NCBI GenBank assembly: GCA_025997155.1
Contig: BNUF01000111.1
Location: 1 to 7,681, forward strand
DNA: 7,681 nt
Origin: Clostridia bacterium
GTDB taxonomy: Bacteria > Bacillota > Clostridia > Lachnospirales > WQUN01
Direction of reading: 5' to 3'
The notes under the pieces are model-generated. The model was not told the DNA's origin. It searched no databases and was given only the letters and a program-made list of their open reading frames with translations. Positions 6,823 through 7,681 of the stretch are shown here, piece by piece; the stretch's first letter is position 1, and every line of letters begins with the position of its first letter. A program made the position numbers and the translations under genes.

Positions 6823-7574
6823 TAAGCGAAAAATCAAAAATCAGTCCGCAAGTTGATGTAATCGGCAAAGTTCAAATCGACTACACGGACAAAATCACAG
6901 GAAAAGTTAAGGAGCGTATTTGCGGAAACAATCACGTTTTTCTTGACGCGTTTAACACCACGGCTTGGTGGGACAGACTGTCAGCAACGACATACGACAC
7001 ATTTTTTCTCACAGACGACGACACGCCGCCCGATGATAATTTCCAGTATCTGCGCGGAAATATCATCGGTTGGGGGCGTGTTGGAAACGAGGCAAGCGGC
7101 GCGTATCGCGGGAAGTTTCTCGCAAATGAGAGCATAATTGACGGCGACATTAACAACGGCGCGGGGCGGCACTTCAAATACACCTACACTTTCACGGGCG
7201 ACCAAGTTCTACAGCCCATTAAAAGTTTGGGACTGTCGATGCAGTATTCAGGCGAAATTGACGTACCTGTTCGCCGTTGGAAGTATCCGACAAATCTCAA
7301 CACCTACACCACTATGCGTAACAATCTCCTGTATAACTGCGCGAACGGAATAATCACGGTGTTTAATCCTTTTACGGGAACAAGCTCCACGATTGATGTG
7401 ACAAATGTCGTCGGCAACGCGCAAGGCAATATGTGTGTCGGCTTCGCTGACGATAGCACAAAAGCGTACATCTTCCGTGTTGGCTCGGCAGTCGGAAACA
7501 GGGCAATTTACGAGTTTTTAGACGAAACCTTTATCGTACAAAACAATAGACCTTTTCGGAAATTATTTATTTGA
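6819..7574 (+). CDS. Hypothetical phage tail protein, 251 aa, downstream of the adhesin
   Basis: The family is not recognised. The N-terminal part has GKVQIDYTDKITGKVKER (16-33) and then GNNHVFLDAFNTTAWWDRL (36-54), a style seen in tail-fibre proteins. The middle is polar and aromatic, with an acidic TDDDTPPDD loop (65-73). The C-terminal part, NNLLYNCANGIITVFNPFTG (168-187) followed by GNMCVGFADDSTKAYIF (203-219), looks like one or two blades of a beta-propeller-like repeat. It is too short to make a whole propeller, so either it is not one or the protein is C-terminally shortened. No signal peptide or membrane segment is seen. It begins in an ATGA overlap with the adhesin stop and ends with tandem TGA-TAA stops. 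The coupling suggests a partner of the adhesin, such as an accessory fibre component or chaperone; this is inference. Confidence 0.78.
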   Translation: MISEKSKISPQVDVIGKVQIDYTDKITGKVKERICGNNHVFLDAFNTTAWWDRLSATTYDTFFLTDDDTPPDDNFQYLRGNIIGWGRVGNEASGAYRGKFLANESIIDGDINNGAGRHFKYTYTFTGDQVLQPIKSLGLSMQYSGEIDVPVRRWKYPTNLNTYTTMRNNLLYNCANGIITVFNPFTGTSSTIDVTNVVGNAQGNMCVGFADDSTKAYIFRVGSAVGNRAIYEFLDETFIVQNNRPFRKLFI

Positions 7575-7681
7575 TAACTCAAAATTAAAAACGCCGCAAA
7601 GGAGTGACACACGAAGACCATGACGAAGATGTCTGTTACGATATTTATTTGCAAGGATTTTGAACACTTTTAATACGGCGT
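7575..7681 (+). other. Right terminal region with orphan ribosome binding site
   Basis: These 107 bases follow the tandem stop of the 251-aa gene. An AAAGGAG site occurs at 7598-7604. The nearest ATG in front of an open frame is 7620, which is 15 bases away and gives only 17 codons (TAA at 7671). A GTG at 7604 overlaps the site and gives 19 codons ending at TGA 7661-7663. Neither is convincing as a gene. A six-base inverted match (ACGCCG at 7591-7596, CGGCGT at 7676-7681) is too short and too far apart to call a terminator. The region may hold a small gene, or the sequence may break soon after a real start. It is repeated inverted at 1-107. Confidence 0.5.

Larger units (their letters stand above)
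3961..7681. repeat. Right arm of window-length inverted repeat (probable native copy)
   Basis: This arm is the exact reverse complement of 1-3721. It is probably the native one, because its inner boundary at 3961 lies inside codon 21 of an intact 184-aa gene. That gene's ribosome binding site, start codon and preceding gene end all read on continuously through the spacer. The corresponding gene in the left arm loses its start at the same boundary. Confidence 0.97.

Noticed and set aside
6819..7574. Diversity-generating retroelement target in the tail proteins
   Set aside because: No template/variable repeat pair with adenine-specific differences is seen, and no reverse transcriptase is encoded. 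The only repeat is the exact inverted arm.
7552..7623. Frameshifted continuation of the 251-aa protein in the next frame
   Set aside because: The frame is open for only about 20 codons and ends in TGA at 7621-7623. The tandem TGA-TAA and the following ribosome binding site look like a genuine gene end.
1..7681. Phase-variable invertible tail-fibre cassette (Mu or P1 type)
   Set aside because: Such cassettes hold alternative, different C-terminal gene parts flanked by short recombination sites and an invertase. Here the two halves are identical, and no recombinase gene or core site is visible.
1..7681. Composite transposon with terminal inverted repeats
   Set aside because: The arms carry only phage tail genes. 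No transposase, DDE or serine/tyrosine recombinase-like protein and no target duplication is visible.
7591..7681. ACGCCG/CGGCGT inverted match at the window end as a terminator or end structure
   Set aside because: It is only six bases, about 80 bases apart, and is not followed by a T-run. It is expected by chance at this base composition.

Overview
The window is one long inverted repeat. Bases 1-3721 are the reverse complement of bases 3961-7681 (position x pairs with 7682-x, no length difference). The pairing reaches the first and last base of the window, leaving a 239 bp unique spacer at 3722-3960. Every gene in the right arm therefore has a mirror copy on the minus strand of the left arm.

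The content looks like the tail-adhesin end of a bacteriophage or prophage structural operon. The native order is best read left to right from the spacer: the 3' end of an upstream structural gene (3723-3887), a 184-aa protein of unknown function (3900-4454), a 218-aa tail-associated protein with a short helical N-terminus (4470-5126), a 567-aa adhesin with a glycine-rich ALK/LTK-type region followed by a discoidin (F5/8 C)-like module (5119-6822), a 251-aa protein of unknown function (6819-7574), and a 107 bp terminal stretch without a convincing gene. The genes are tightly packed: intergenic gaps of 12 and 15 bp, then overlaps of 8 and 4 bp, each start with a strong purine-rich ribosome binding site. 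This is a co-translated phage operon layout. They probably build a host-recognition device at the tail tip or baseplate, with the glycine-rich/discoidin protein as the likely receptor-contacting part.

The host is probably a moderate-GC anaerobic Firmicute. The grounds are near-consensus Shine-Dalgarno sites, a TTG start, TAG, TAA and TGA all used as stops, and protein style, including the C-terminal region of the partial upstream gene and the N-terminus of the 218-aa protein, which resemble tail genes of Firmicutes phages. This is an inference from style, not an identification.

The left arm (1-3721) is most economically explained as a fold-back duplication joined at 3721/3722, that is, an amplification or assembly chimera. 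The arms show no divergence, the window ends exactly where the palindrome ends, and the left copy of the 184-aa gene is cut at codon 21, while the right copy runs intact through its start, its ribosome binding site and the preceding gene. A real inverted duplication cannot be excluded from sequence alone. No tRNA, rRNA, CRISPR array, transposase, recombinase, promoter or convincing terminator was seen. No undescribed system stands out; the most interesting true biology is the adhesin module.
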